This document shows positions 1 through 8,190 of a DNA stretch of 64,000 bases, one piece after another. This DNA is from Pseudomonas protegens (GTDB lineage: Bacteria; Pseudomonadota; Gammaproteobacteria; Pseudomonadales; Pseudomonadaceae), in the NCBI RefSeq assembly GCF_013407925.2, contig NZ_CP060201.1, forward strand, positions 5,813,001 to 5,877,000, in the 5' to 3' direction. Position 1 is the stretch's first letter. Each line of letters begins with the position of its first letter. The translations under genes were made by a program, and so were the position numbers. Below the pieces are notes generated by a model that had not been told where the DNA came from, made no database searches, and was given only the letters and a program-made list of their open reading frames with translations.

Positions 1-928
1 CCACTTCATCTTTGTCGTTGAGCATGCCTATCTGGTAGCCCAGCTTGGCGGCGTTGACCTTTTTCGCCAGCTCGTGCGGCCAGACGTCGGCCTTGGCCAG
101 CTCGGCGGAGTTGATGTCCAGTACCACTTGCTTGGCATTCAGCTCGCCCTTGGCGTTGAACACGCGGGTCTTGACCTTGTCGCCGATGGTCAGCGCTTCA
201 GGCTGCACCGAGCCGACGGTGACCCAGTTCGAGGGGATGCCGGTGTCGTTGTCGATGTCCATGTCGACCACCTGATAGAAGGTGGCGTCGGTGTCGTGGA
301 CCTTCCAGGTCGCCAGCAGGACGTGGTAGCCGCTACGGTCGGACGGAATGGTCACGGTGTGATGGGTCTTGCCCTGGGCCGGTGCCGGGGTGTTGAGCGA
401 AGGCCATGGCTGGTCGAGCAGCGGGGTTTTTTCGAAGGAGTCGCGGGTCAGTGGCTGGTTCGGGTTCCAGTCTTTCTTGGTGATGTAGAACTGCCAGTAA
501 CGGGTGGCATGGCCGGCGGTGTAGTGCCAGGTGAAGTTCTGCGGGCCCGGCTTGATCTTGACCTTGGTCCAGCGGCTGGCGGTCTGCTCGTTGAGGCCGG
601 AGAAACGCAACAGGCCACCGGCCGGGATGGTGCCGTTGGCCGGGCCGCATTGCAGGAAGTCACCGGTACAGGCTTGAGCATTGCTCGGGAAGTGGGAGAA
701 GCCCGACTCGTTGGGGCGGCCGATGTATTCGGTGCTTTGCGGTTCGTAGGCCGCGTCGCCGCAGTTCTTGTTCAATGCGCCGCCATCGGAATGGCACATG
801 AAGGCGCGGGACTTGGGGCTCTCGATATAACCGTGGGCCGAGGCTTGCTGGGCGGCCAGTCCCGCCGTCGCCATGGCGATGACGATCGGCAGTTTGAGGA
901 AGGAGCGAGTCCGGTTGGAGTTGATCAT
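1..928 (-). CDS. AA10 lytic polysaccharide monooxygenase (chitin-binding protein), 3' end cut by window
   Basis: This is the N-terminal 309 residues of a secreted copper enzyme that oxidatively cleaves chitin or cellulose; the 3' end lies beyond the window start. A signal peptide (residues 1-31, ending ASA) would expose His32 as the N-terminal residue, which with the later His in TAGHATR forms the copper histidine brace of AA10 enzymes. The motif ITKKDWNPNQPLTRDSF is typical of the GbpA/CbpD group. After the catalytic domain comes a GbpA_2-like module. It is clearly paralogous to the next gene upstream (1245-2801), sharing the HGYIE-PKSR start and most of the catalytic domain. The start ATG at 926-928 is the one that gives a proper signal peptide. 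Whether it carries a C-terminal chitin-binding module cannot be seen here. Confidence 0.93.
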   Translation of the reverse strand, partial: MINSNRTRSFLKLPIVIAMATAGLAAQQASAHGYIESPKSRAFMCHSDGGALNKNCGDAAYEPQSTEYIGRPNESGFSHFPSNAQACTGDFLQCGPANGTIPAGGLLRFSGLNEQTASRWTKVKIKPGPQNFTWHYTAGHATRYWQFYITKKDWNPNQPLTRDSFEKTPLLDQPWPSLNTPAPAQGKTHHTVTIPSDRSGYHVLLATWKVHDTDATFYQVVDMDIDNDTGIPSNWVTVGSVQPEALTIGDKVKTRVFNAKGELNAKQVVLDINSAELAKADVWPHELAKKVNAAKLGYQIGMLNDKDEV

Positions 929-1072
929 GGTGTATGCCTTGAGCAATTAAAAAAGAGTGTTGAAGCGCTGCGAGGGGCCGGTGATGGGGCAGTGGGACAC
1001 CCGTGATGTCCGCTGCTCCGGCAGCCTTGCCAGCGAGCACAGGCTACGTGCTGCTCCGGGGTGTTCACATGG

Positions 1073-1087
1073 GACGAGTACGAGAGT
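1073..1087 (-). promoter_or_regulatory. conserved element upstream of first LPMO gene
   Basis: The 15-mer GACGAGTACGAGAGT (plus-strand reading) lies 145 bp upstream of the LPMO start at 928. A 14/15 match occurs at 2944-2958, 143 bp upstream of the paralogous LPMO start at 2801. Similarity continues more weakly on the side facing the genes. The rest of the two upstream regions looks unrelated, so a regulator site or promoter core is the likely reason; which protein binds is unknown. Confidence 0.45.
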
Positions 1088-1183
1088 CAAAAGGCTCTAG
1101 AACAAGCGTTTGCCGGATTTTTCGAGGATCTGTACGACCCTTTGGGCGAGTCACTTCAGGCTTGCGCAAGCGGGCCGCTCGGG

Positions 1184-1216
1184 AAAAAAAATGAGCGTGA
1201 CGCTTGCGCGTCACGC
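1184..1216 (-). terminator. Rho-independent terminator after LPMO gene 1245-2801
   Basis: A perfect 9-bp stem (GCGTGACGC, loop, GCGTCACGC; 1195-1216) is followed on the minus strand by eight T residues (1184-1191). It sits 28 bp after the stop of the second LPMO gene and separates it transcriptionally from the LPMO gene ending before 928. The rest of the 929-1244 gap holds the upstream element at 1073-1087 and no gene that I can support. Confidence 0.85.
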
Positions 1217-1244
1217 CCCAAGGAGCAACTGGGGAGTTGCTGGA

Positions 1245-2801
1245 TTACTTGAGGATCCAGGCCATCTGCCAGTGAGAGCCGGTGCCCGGTTCGTACTGGG
1301 TCGCGCCGGCCTTCCATTGCGTGCAGTAGCCGCTGTAAGGGAACGGCTTGCACTGATAGGTCTTGCCGTCCTTGGGCTGCAGCACCAGGGTGCCGGCCTT
1401 GTAGGCCTTCAAGCCTTCAGGGAACACGTGGTCGTACTTGGCCGGCGTCTCGGGAGTGGTGCCGCCCTCGTTGCCACCGCCGCCCGGGGTTTCCTCAACT
1501 TCTGGCTCGGCCTTGAGGTTGAAGCGGATGGTCTGTTGCAGCAGCTCGCCTTTCTTCGACTTGGCCACCACCACCAGATCGTACTGGCCCGCCGTCACGC
1601 CTTTGAGCGCGAGGCTGAAGTGCGGCGCATTGTTGCCACTGTCGGCCTGCTGGTGAGCAACGGTTTCACCCTTGGCATTGACCACGCTGGCGGTGATGGT
1701 GAAGTCGCCGTTCAGGGCGATGGCGTTGAAGTGCAGGTCGACCTTGCCGTCCTTGAGGCTGTACTCGGACTGCATGCCGGTGATCTTCAGTTCACCCGGC
1801 TTGGCGGCTTGTTCCTCGGCGATCAGCACGCTGTTGATGTCGCTGTGCTTGTCGACAAAGATGCTGTTCTTGCCGAACTGCGGCACCACCTGGTCCTTGT
1901 CGTTGAGCTCACCGATCTGATAGCCGAGCTTGGCCCGGTTGACCTTCTCGGCCAGGGCTTTGGGCCAGATGCTGTCCTTGGCCAGTTCGGCGCTGTCGAT
2001 GTTCAGGGTGACCTGCTTGGCCGACAGTTCGCCCTGGTCATTGAACACCCGGGTCATGACCTTGTCGCCGATGCTCAGGGTCTTGGGTTGGACGGCGCCG
2101 ATGTTCTTCCAGTTCGAAGGCACTACCGCGCTGTTCTCGATGTTCACGTCCACCACCTGATAGAAGGTGTTGGTGTTGTCGCCCACCATCCAGGTGCCAA
2201 GGACGATGTGGTAGCCGCTGCGGTCGGCCGGAATGTTGACCTTGTGGCTGGTGATGCCGCCGGTCTTGGTCGGCAGGGTGTTGTTCCAGTTGTCGGTCAG
2301 CAGCGGCACCGGCTCGAACGAGTCGCGGGTCAGCGGCTGGTTGGGGTTCCAGTCTTTCTTGGTGATGTAGAACTGCCAGTTGCGGGTGGCGTGCACCGCG
2401 GTGTAGCGCCAGTCGAAGGTATTCAGCCCGGGCTTGATATTGACCTTGGTCCAGCGGTTGGCGGTCTGCTCGTTGAGGCCGGCGAAGTTGCGCAGGCCGC
2501 CGGCGGCAATGGTGCCGTCCGCAGGGCCGCACTTGGTGAACTCGCCGTGGCAGGCCTGGGCGGTGGACGGGTAGCCGTCGCGGCTGCCGTTGGCCAGGTA
2601 TTCGACGCTCTGCGGCTCGTAGGCCACCGAGCCGCAGTTGGCGTTCAGGTTGCCGCCTTTGGCGCTGCACATGTACGAGCGGGACTTGGGGTTTTCGATA
2701 TAGCCGTGCGCCGCCGCCTGTTGCGCGCTGAGCGCCGCCAGGCCGATGGCCATCGCCAGCGGAAGTTTGAGGAAGGAATGCAAGGTATGCCGCGTGATCA
2801 T
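1245..2801 (-). CDS. AA10 lytic polysaccharide monooxygenase, GbpA/CbpD type, with C-terminal chitin-binding module
   Basis: Secreted 518-residue copper-dependent polysaccharide monooxygenase, probably acting on chitin. A signal peptide ends at AAA31, leaving His32 as the N-terminal copper ligand; the second brace histidine is His137 in AVHATRNWQF. Order of modules: AA10 catalytic domain (about 32-222), GbpA_2-like domain (about 228-325), a second beta-sandwich-like region (about 335-430), a Pro/Gly/Glu linker, and a C-terminal CBM5/12 or CBM73-like chitin-binding module (about 454-518, with YQCKPFPYSGYC and a final WQMAWI). CbpD of P. aeruginosa has AA10, GbpA_2 and CBM73 in that order, but is shorter. 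The ATG at 2801 gives the expected signal peptide. It is followed by its own terminator and has a shared 15-bp element about 143 bp upstream. Confidence 0.95.
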   Translation of the reverse strand: MITRHTLHSFLKLPLAMAIGLAALSAQQAAAHGYIENPKSRSYMCSAKGGNLNANCGSVAYEPQSVEYLANGSRDGYPSTAQACHGEFTKCGPADGTIAAGGLRNFAGLNEQTANRWTKVNIKPGLNTFDWRYTAVHATRNWQFYITKKDWNPNQPLTRDSFEPVPLLTDNWNNTLPTKTGGITSHKVNIPADRSGYHIVLGTWMVGDNTNTFYQVVDVNIENSAVVPSNWKNIGAVQPKTLSIGDKVMTRVFNDQGELSAKQVTLNIDSAELAKDSIWPKALAEKVNRAKLGYQIGELNDKDQVVPQFGKNSIFVDKHSDINSVLIAEEQAAKPGELKITGMQSEYSLKDGKVDLHFNAIALNGDFTITASVVNAKGETVAHQQADSGNNAPHFSLALKGVTAGQYDLVVVAKSKKGELLQQTIRFNLKAEPEVEETPGGGGNEGGTTPETPAKYDHVFPEGLKAYKAGTLVLQPKDGKTYQCKPFPYSGYCTQWKAGATQYEPGTGSHWQMAWILK

Positions 2802-2943
2802 CGATTGTTCCCTGATTGGACGTTATTGGATTCAACAAGCAATCGAGAGCTGGCGTAGCGACTCACCGGGAGTCTGGCGCCATTGACTGTCTGTGCTCGA
2901 AAGCCGGCGCAAGGTTAGGCAGCAGAGGGCGGCGGTTGAATGA

Positions 2944-2958
2944 GACAAGTACGAGAGT
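2944..2958 (-). promoter_or_regulatory. conserved element upstream of second LPMO gene
   Basis: GACAAGTACGAGAGT (plus-strand reading) matches the element at 1073-1087 in 14 of 15 positions and sits at nearly the same distance from its LPMO start codon. It lies in the 2802-3000 gap between the LPMO gene and the sensor kinase stop. Confidence 0.45.
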
Positions 2959-3000
2959 GGCGCCAGGGCCGGGGCGAGCAGCCCGGCACCGGCGTGCGCT

Positions 3001-6000
3001 TCAGGGAGGTGAATTCTGGGCCTGGGGCGTCTGGGGCTGGGGGCCGCTGTCGGTGTCGGATGCTTCGCGCAAGCTGGCCAGCTGCTGTCGGGCCTCGGCG
3101 TACACCTGTTCCATGGCATTGAGCAGCGCCTGCTGGCAACTGCGCACCGACGCCGCATGGCCGGTGTCGACCTTTCTCAGGGCCTCGCAGGTTCTGGCCA
3201 TGTCCTGCGCGTTGATCAGGCAGGCCACGCCGCTCAGGCGATGGGTCAGGTCGTTGATCAGGTGCGGGGTATTGGCCAGGACGCAGGTGCGCAGTTCGGC
3301 GATTTCCTGCTGCAGGTTCTTGGTCAGTTCGTTGAGGATGCGCCGATGCAGGGTCGGACTGTTTTCCCCCAGGTCCTTGAGGTGGTCGATGTCGAAGGCG
3401 CGCCCCCGCTCTTCGCCAGCCCCGGTGTGACTGCCCAGCACTTCCTGCAGCCGGGCCAGGGTCACCGGCTTGATCATCAGGTCGTTCATCCCGGCGTTGG
3501 AGCACTGGGTCGCTTCGTTGCTCAGGGCGCTGGCGGTGTAGCCGACGATCAGGCGCGGCTTGGCCCCGCTCTGTTGTTCGGCTTCACGCACCGCCCGGGC
3601 CAGGCTGTAGCCGTCCATGCCCGGCATGTTGCAGTCGCTGATCAACACGTCGTAGTGGCGGTGGCGCAGTAGCTGCAGGGCTTCTTCGCCACTGCTGACG
3701 TGTTCGGCAACGTGGCCGATGCGCTCCAGTTGCAGGGTCAGCACCAGGCCGTTGGTGGAGACATCGTCCACCACCAGTACCCGCAAGGCTTTGCCGGTGA
3801 TCGGTGGCACCTCCGGTTGTTCCGCCACTTCCACGTTCGCTGTCTGCCAGCTCACCGGCAGTTCGACGTGGATGCAGCAGCCTTGGCCGGGCTCGCTTTC
3901 CAGCCAGATGCGGCCGCCCATCAGTTGCACCAGCTGATGGCAAATGCTCAGGCCCAGGCCCGAGCCGCCGTACAGGTGGGCGGTGCGCGCGGTGGCCTGG
4001 CGATAGGGCTCGAAGATCCCCGCCTGGTTGGCCAGGGGAATGCCGATGCCGGTATCGCGTACGCTTAGGGTCAGCAGGCTGCTGTCGTCCCGTACATGGG
4101 TTTCGCGCAGGGTGACCTGGATGTGGCCGCGATCGGTGAACTTCAAGGCGTTGCTCAACAGGTTGTGCAGGATCTGCTGCAGGCGCAGCGAGTCGACCCA
4201 GTACAGCCGGTTGCGGCTGGCCTGATAGTCGAAATTCAACTGCAGGCGTTTCTCCCGGGCCTGGACGGCAAACAGTCCCAGGCCGTTGGCGAGCAGGGGT
4301 TCCAGGGCGGTGGGGTGGGGCGCCAGTTGCATCAGGCCACTCTCTATTTTGTCCAGGTCCAGGATGTTGCCGATCAGGTCGATCATCGAGGTCGCCGATT
4401 GCTGGGCCACCCGCAGGTTGTGCGAGGGCGTCTGGCTGGCGCTGGTTTCCAGCTCCAGCAGGCCCACCAGGGCATTGAGCGGGGTGCGCAACTCATGGCT
4501 CATGGAGGCGAGGAACTCGCTCTTGGCGGCGCTGGCCTTCTGCGCGATCTGCTTGGCCTCGCGCAGCTTGAGTTCCAGGTTCTTGCGTTCGGAAATGTCC
4601 AGCCAGCCCCCCAGCAGCCCCTGCAGGACCCCGCGGGCGTTGTAGAACGGCACCAGCCACTGATAGAGGCAGTACTGCTGCTCCTTGATCCACAGGCTGG
4701 TGTCGAGAAAGCGTGGCCGGTGATTGGCCAGCAGCAGTTGATGCTCCTCTTGCAGCACCTCGGCGAACTCGCGCGGCATGTTCGGCTGCTCGGTGGGCAG
4801 GCGGCCCTCGACCTGTTCCTGGGAGGTGGCGAAGAACTCTTCATAGGCGCGGTTGCAGGTGCTCAACCGGCCGTCCAGGTCACACACATACAGCGGCGTC
4901 GGCAGGCCGTTGAGTAGGGAGAACTGGAAGGCCAGCTTGTCCTGCAGGCGGGTCTGCACACAGATGGTTTCCCGGACCTGGATCTTCAGGCGCCAGTTCC
5001 AGATCAGCGACAGCACAAAGATGATCAGGATCACCACGCCCACATGCCAGGCCTGCTCGACGACCCAGCTCCAGAGCGCGGTGCTGGACTGCTGTTCGGC
5101 GATCAGCTGGATATCGCTTTGCGGGTTCCTGGCCATGGAGTCGAGCAGCTTGTCGAGCACGCTCAGCAGCTCTCTGGAACCCGGGGCCGCGGCAAAGCGG
5201 TGGGGCGTGGGCAGGGCGTCGAAGGCCAGGCCGAACTGCAGCCCGGAGCCGGACAGCGCCTCGGTGCCCACCGGAGTGTCCAGGGTGGCGTCGACCTGGC
5301 GTTGCAGCACCAGGTTCAGGGCCTGGCGATGATCCTCGGTGAGCACCAGATGAATATCCGGGTAGCGCTGTTTCAGGTGTTCGAGCAGCGGGTGGTTGCG
5401 CGGCAGCGCCAGGTGTCGACCCAGCATGGCGTCCAGGGAACTGGGAGAACTGTCGCCATGGCGCACCACAAAGGCCCAGTTGCGAGTGCCGTAGCTCTGG
5501 CTCAGGCCAATGCCCCGGGCATTGTCGGGCAGGCCCAGGTCGCGGGTGGTCAGGTCGGCGCTGCCGGTGGCCAGCTGTTCCAGGTCATCGGCCCTGGAGC
5601 GACTGGGCAGGATGTTCAGTTGCAGGCGGAACGAGTTGGCCAGGGTGCGCAGGATATCGATGCTCAGCCCGGCCCATTGGCCTTCGGCATTGCGGTAGAT
5701 GTAGGGCGGCGCTTCCTCGGCCAGCAGATTGATCTGCCGGTGCGCGGTGAGCCAGTTGAGTTCGCCGGGGGTCAGGGAAAACGACTCGGTCGGGGCGAAG
5801 GGAAAGGGCTCCTGGCTCGACTGGTTCTGGATCTGGCGCTTGTGCTCCTCGGGAATGGCGTTGAGCACGTAGTCGATCAGTGCCCGCAGGGTGGCATCCT
5901 CGCGCCGCACGGCAAAGGCGAAGCCGGCGTCGGGCAACTGCGGATAGAATTTGCTGTGCAGCCGCAGATCCGGGCGGGCCTGCATGTACAGGGTGGTGCG

Positions 6001-6645
6001 GAAACGGTCGCTGATAAAGGCGTCGGCCTGTTTGCCGGCCAGTTGCTCCAGGGCCAGGGCGGTGGTGTGCACGCCGCTGACGTCGGCCCGGGGATAGGTC
6101 TTGCGGACGGTCTTGAGGTCCAGGTAGTTGTCCAGCACCAGCACCCGCTTGTCTTCCAGGTCCGGTGGCAGGCTCTTGTCGTTGATGCGCCCGACAATGA
6201 TCGGCTGGTTGTTCAGGTACGGGCGGCTGAGGGACAGGCCGGGGCTCTGCGCTTCCAGCGCGGCGGCCCGGGGCAGCAGGTCGATGCGGTGTTCGAGCAG
6301 GGCCCGGATCGCCTCCTGGGGCGAGGCCAGTTCGACGTACTCGAAGCGCAGGCCCAGCTGCTTGCCGATGAGCTTGAGGTACTCGTCGGAGATGACTTTG
6401 AGCACCTGGTTGCCGGCGCTTTCCAGGGGCCGCTCAGGGGGCACGATGGTCGCCACCCGCAGCACCTTGTGGGGCAGCGCGCTGCGCATGTCCAGCAGTC
6501 GGGCCAACGACGGATTGCCCGGCTCCTGCGGCTCGGCGCAGTGAGCGGGGAGGCTGAAAAACAGGCTGACCAGCACCATGAAGCTGAACAGCAGGCAGAC
6601 ACGGATCAGCCTCCAGAACTGGGGGGGACGGGAAATCAGGGGCAT
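3001..6645 (-). CDS. BvgS-like hybrid sensor histidine kinase with two periplasmic Venus-flytrap domains
   Basis: Inner-membrane phosphorelay kinase of about 1214 residues. An N-terminal hydrophobic segment (about 11-32) is followed by two periplasmic SBP_bac_3-type solute-binding domains (about 55-285 and 300-520), a transmembrane helix (about 535-553), a PAS domain (about 570-690), a HisKA dimerisation domain (SMSHELRTPLNAL, phospho-His near 716), HATPase_c (N box near 831, DTGIGIP, GGSGLGLS), a receiver domain (SDCNMPGMDG, phospho-Asp near 1001) and a C-terminal HPt domain (THRLSG, His near 1135). This is the domain order of BvgS/EvgS. The start at 6645 was chosen because it lies just upstream of the first hydrophobic segment; an in-frame ATG at 6789 would overlap the regulator gene. 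It lies 32 bp after the LuxR-type regulator gene, its likely partner. The ligand is unknown. Confidence 0.93.
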   Translation of the reverse strand: MPLISRPPQFWRLIRVCLLFSFMVLVSLFFSLPAHCAEPQEPGNPSLARLLDMRSALPHKVLRVATIVPPERPLESAGNQVLKVISDEYLKLIGKQLGLRFEYVELASPQEAIRALLEHRIDLLPRAAALEAQSPGLSLSRPYLNNQPIIVGRINDKSLPPDLEDKRVLVLDNYLDLKTVRKTYPRADVSGVHTTALALEQLAGKQADAFISDRFRTTLYMQARPDLRLHSKFYPQLPDAGFAFAVRREDATLRALIDYVLNAIPEEHKRQIQNQSSQEPFPFAPTESFSLTPGELNWLTAHRQINLLAEEAPPYIYRNAEGQWAGLSIDILRTLANSFRLQLNILPSRSRADDLEQLATGSADLTTRDLGLPDNARGIGLSQSYGTRNWAFVVRHGDSSPSSLDAMLGRHLALPRNHPLLEHLKQRYPDIHLVLTEDHRQALNLVLQRQVDATLDTPVGTEALSGSGLQFGLAFDALPTPHRFAAAPGSRELLSVLDKLLDSMARNPQSDIQLIAEQQSSTALWSWVVEQAWHVGVVILIIFVLSLIWNWRLKIQVRETICVQTRLQDKLAFQFSLLNGLPTPLYVCDLDGRLSTCNRAYEEFFATSQEQVEGRLPTEQPNMPREFAEVLQEEHQLLLANHRPRFLDTSLWIKEQQYCLYQWLVPFYNARGVLQGLLGGWLDISERKNLELKLREAKQIAQKASAAKSEFLASMSHELRTPLNALVGLLELETSASQTPSHNLRVAQQSATSMIDLIGNILDLDKIESGLMQLAPHPTALEPLLANGLGLFAVQAREKRLQLNFDYQASRNRLYWVDSLRLQQILHNLLSNALKFTDRGHIQVTLRETHVRDDSSLLTLSVRDTGIGIPLANQAGIFEPYRQATARTAHLYGGSGLGLSICHQLVQLMGGRIWLESEPGQGCCIHVELPVSWQTANVEVAEQPEVPPITGKALRVLVVDDVSTNGLVLTLQLERIGHVAEHVSSGEEALQLLRHRHYDVLISDCNMPGMDGYSLARAVREAEQQSGAKPRLIVGYTASALSNEATQCSNAGMNDLMIKPVTLARLQEVLGSHTGAGEERGRAFDIDHLKDLGENSPTLHRRILNELTKNLQQEIAELRTCVLANTPHLINDLTHRLSGVACLINAQDMARTCEALRKVDTGHAASVRSCQQALLNAMEQVYAEARQQLASLREASDTDSGPQPQTPQAQNSPP

Positions 6646-6677
6646 AGGGGGGAAGCTCCGGAATTTTTCAGGACAGC

Positions 6678-7319
6678 TCAGCTCAGGCCGTGTTCCTGGA
6701 TGTACAGAAACAGACTGGCCGAGGTGTCCAGGCCTAGCTTGCGCATGGCGCTGCTCTTTTGCGTGCTGATGGTCTGCTTGCTGCGGCACAGGTGCTGGGC
6801 GATGGCGCCGATGCTCATGCCGGTGCCGTACAGACGCAGCACCTCGATCTCTCTGGCCGACAACTGCTCGGGTTGCAGCAGCGGCTTGCCATGCAGGGCG
6901 GTGCTGGTGTCCAGCAGGTGCTGGATCGACGGCGAGACGAAGGGCGCACGCGGGTGGGCGGCAATCGCCTTGGGCAGGTCGTTGAGCAGGCCGCGCTTGC
7001 TCACCAGGCCCTGGATTCCGAGCTTGAGCAGGCTGCTGATCAGCGCCGGGTTGTCGAGCATGGTGATCACCACGATGGCCAGTTCCGGGTAGCGTGAACG
7101 CAATCGTCTGATCAGACGAATCCCGTCCACCTGATCGCCACCGGGCATCATCAGGTCGGTCAGCAGCAAGTCGCAGGGCTGGCGCTGCAGGTTCTCCAAT
7201 AGGTTTTCCACGCTGTGGGCCTGGGCAACGATCTCCAGTTCGGCGCGGTTTTCCAGCAGGGTATGAATCCCAATCAGGGTCAAGGGATGGTCATCGGCTA
7301 TCTGCACGCGGATCGGCAT
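6678..7319 (-). CDS. LuxR/NarL-family response regulator, BvgA-like, partner of the downstream kinase
   Basis: DNA-binding response regulator of 213 residues. It has an N-terminal receiver with acidic pocket ADDH, phospho-Asp55 in LLTDLMMPG and conserved Lys108 in VSKRG, then a LuxR-type helix-turn-helix (about 145-210) with LSAREIEVLRLYGTGMSIGAIAQ. The gene is the first of a two-gene operon with the BvgS-like kinase 32 bp downstream. The ATG at 7319 is preferred over one 46 codons upstream because the receiver fold starts directly after it. A TAAG-N6-CTTA palindrome lies about 145 bp upstream. The target genes are unknown. Confidence 0.92.
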   Translation of the reverse strand: MPIRVQIADDHPLTLIGIHTLLENRAELEIVAQAHSVENLLENLQRQPCDLLLTDLMMPGGDQVDGIRLIRRLRSRYPELAIVVITMLDNPALISSLLKLGIQGLVSKRGLLNDLPKAIAAHPRAPFVSPSIQHLLDTSTALHGKPLLQPEQLSAREIEVLRLYGTGMSIGAIAQHLCRSKQTISTQKSSAMRKLGLDTSASLFLYIQEHGLS

Positions 7320-7462
7320 GGGTTCTTGTACTCGGCTTTTCGACAGGCATGAGCCCACGACAATGCGCAGCTTCCGCAAAGGAGCAGGCATTTTGCTAGT
7401 GGGTTCGTCAGAGGATTCGCAGGGTATCACTGAAATTGACGCCAAAAAGACGTCCAAGGGAT

Positions 7463-7480
7463 TTTAAGAATCGTCTTATG
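7463..7480 (-). promoter_or_regulatory. GacA-box-like palindrome upstream of BvgAS-like operon
   Basis: TTTAAGAATCGTCTTATG contains a perfect TAAG-N6-CTTA palindrome, the core of the GacA upstream activating sequence TGTAAG-N6-CTTACA found before rsm small RNA genes; the outer bases diverge. It lies about 145 bp upstream of the regulator ATG. The binder could be GacA or the operon's own NarL-family regulator. The rest of the 7320-7620 gap holds a hairpin at 7586-7608 and nothing else I can name. Confidence 0.45.
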
Positions 7481-7585
7481 TCTGATGGGAAACTTTCTGA
7501 AAATTGGCCGAGAAGTCAGCTGGTTTTCTGTCAGAAACGCCTCTAGGACGGCCTTTCCACAGCACGGTTCCAGGCCTGTTTTCGG

Positions 7586-7608
7586 GGCTTTTTCGCGCTG
7601 AAAAAGCC
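7586..7608 (-). terminator. hairpin after Lrp-family gene, possible terminator
   Basis: A perfect 9-bp stem (GGCTTTTTC, 5-nt loop, GAAAAAGCC) lies 13 bp past the stop of the Lrp-family gene. No clear T run follows on the minus strand, so termination is likely but not certain. Confidence 0.5.
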
Positions 7609-7620
7609 TCTTTCACGGGG

Positions 7621-8058
7621 TCAATTCATGGGTGGCAAACGCCGCTTGATCGGCGATTTCTTGATGATCGCGGTGTTGGTTTCGGCGTCATGGTTGAGGC
7701 GGTCGAGCAAGCGGTCCAGCTGCTCCATGGAGCGCACCTGCAGGCGCGCGATAAAGCAGTCGTCCCCGGTGACCTTGTCGCATTCGGTGAACTCGGCAAT
7801 CGCCAGGATCTGCCGTTCGACCTCCTGCAAGCGGCCCGGCAACGGACGAATCCGGACAATGGCCTGCAATTGATAGCCCAGGGACTTTGGGTCGATTTCC
7901 AGGGTATAGGCGGTGATCACCCCGCGTTCTTCGAGTTTCTTCAGGCGTTCGGCCACGCTGGGGGCGGACAGCCCGCTGATCTGCGCCAGGGCCTTGAGGG
8001 AGCGGCGGGAGTCCTGCATCAGGGTACTGATCAGGGCCTGGTCAATGGCATCGAGCAT
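7621..8058 (-). CDS. Lrp/AsnC-family transcriptional regulator
   Basis: Regulator of 145 residues with the standard architecture: an N-terminal AsnC-type helix-turn-helix (LDAIDQALISTLMQDSRRS, then LAQISGLSAPSVAERLKKLEE) and a C-terminal RAM ligand-binding domain containing the TGDDCF motif. Family members respond to amino acids. It is divergent from an EamA-family exporter gene, so it probably senses an amino acid or metabolite and controls that exporter and itself through the 130-bp shared gap. The ATG at 8058 gives a normal family length. Confidence 0.92.
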   Translation of the reverse strand: MLDAIDQALISTLMQDSRRSLKALAQISGLSAPSVAERLKKLEERGVITAYTLEIDPKSLGYQLQAIVRIRPLPGRLQEVERQILAIAEFTECDKVTGDDCFIARLQVRSMEQLDRLLDRLNHDAETNTAIIKKSPIKRRLPPMN

Positions 8059-8190
8059 GGCAACCTCGTTAGGTGAATGGGCGTTTATGCCTTGATAAAA
8101 AAGGCCTGAATACAGACTAGCCCATGTTTTCAACTGGCGATGGCCGCAGGCCGCTGGGCATAATCTGGCCACTGTGAGAGGAGATTGATG

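Noticed and set aside
5044..7092. Plus-strand open frame of 682 codons opposite the BvgS-like kinase and regulator
   Set aside because: Composition and lack of motifs mark it as a shadow of the minus-strand genes.
8103..8118. CTGAATACAG-like LexA1 box in the Lrp/EamA intergenic region
   Set aside because: Spacing between the half-sites does not fit CTGT-N8-ACAG.
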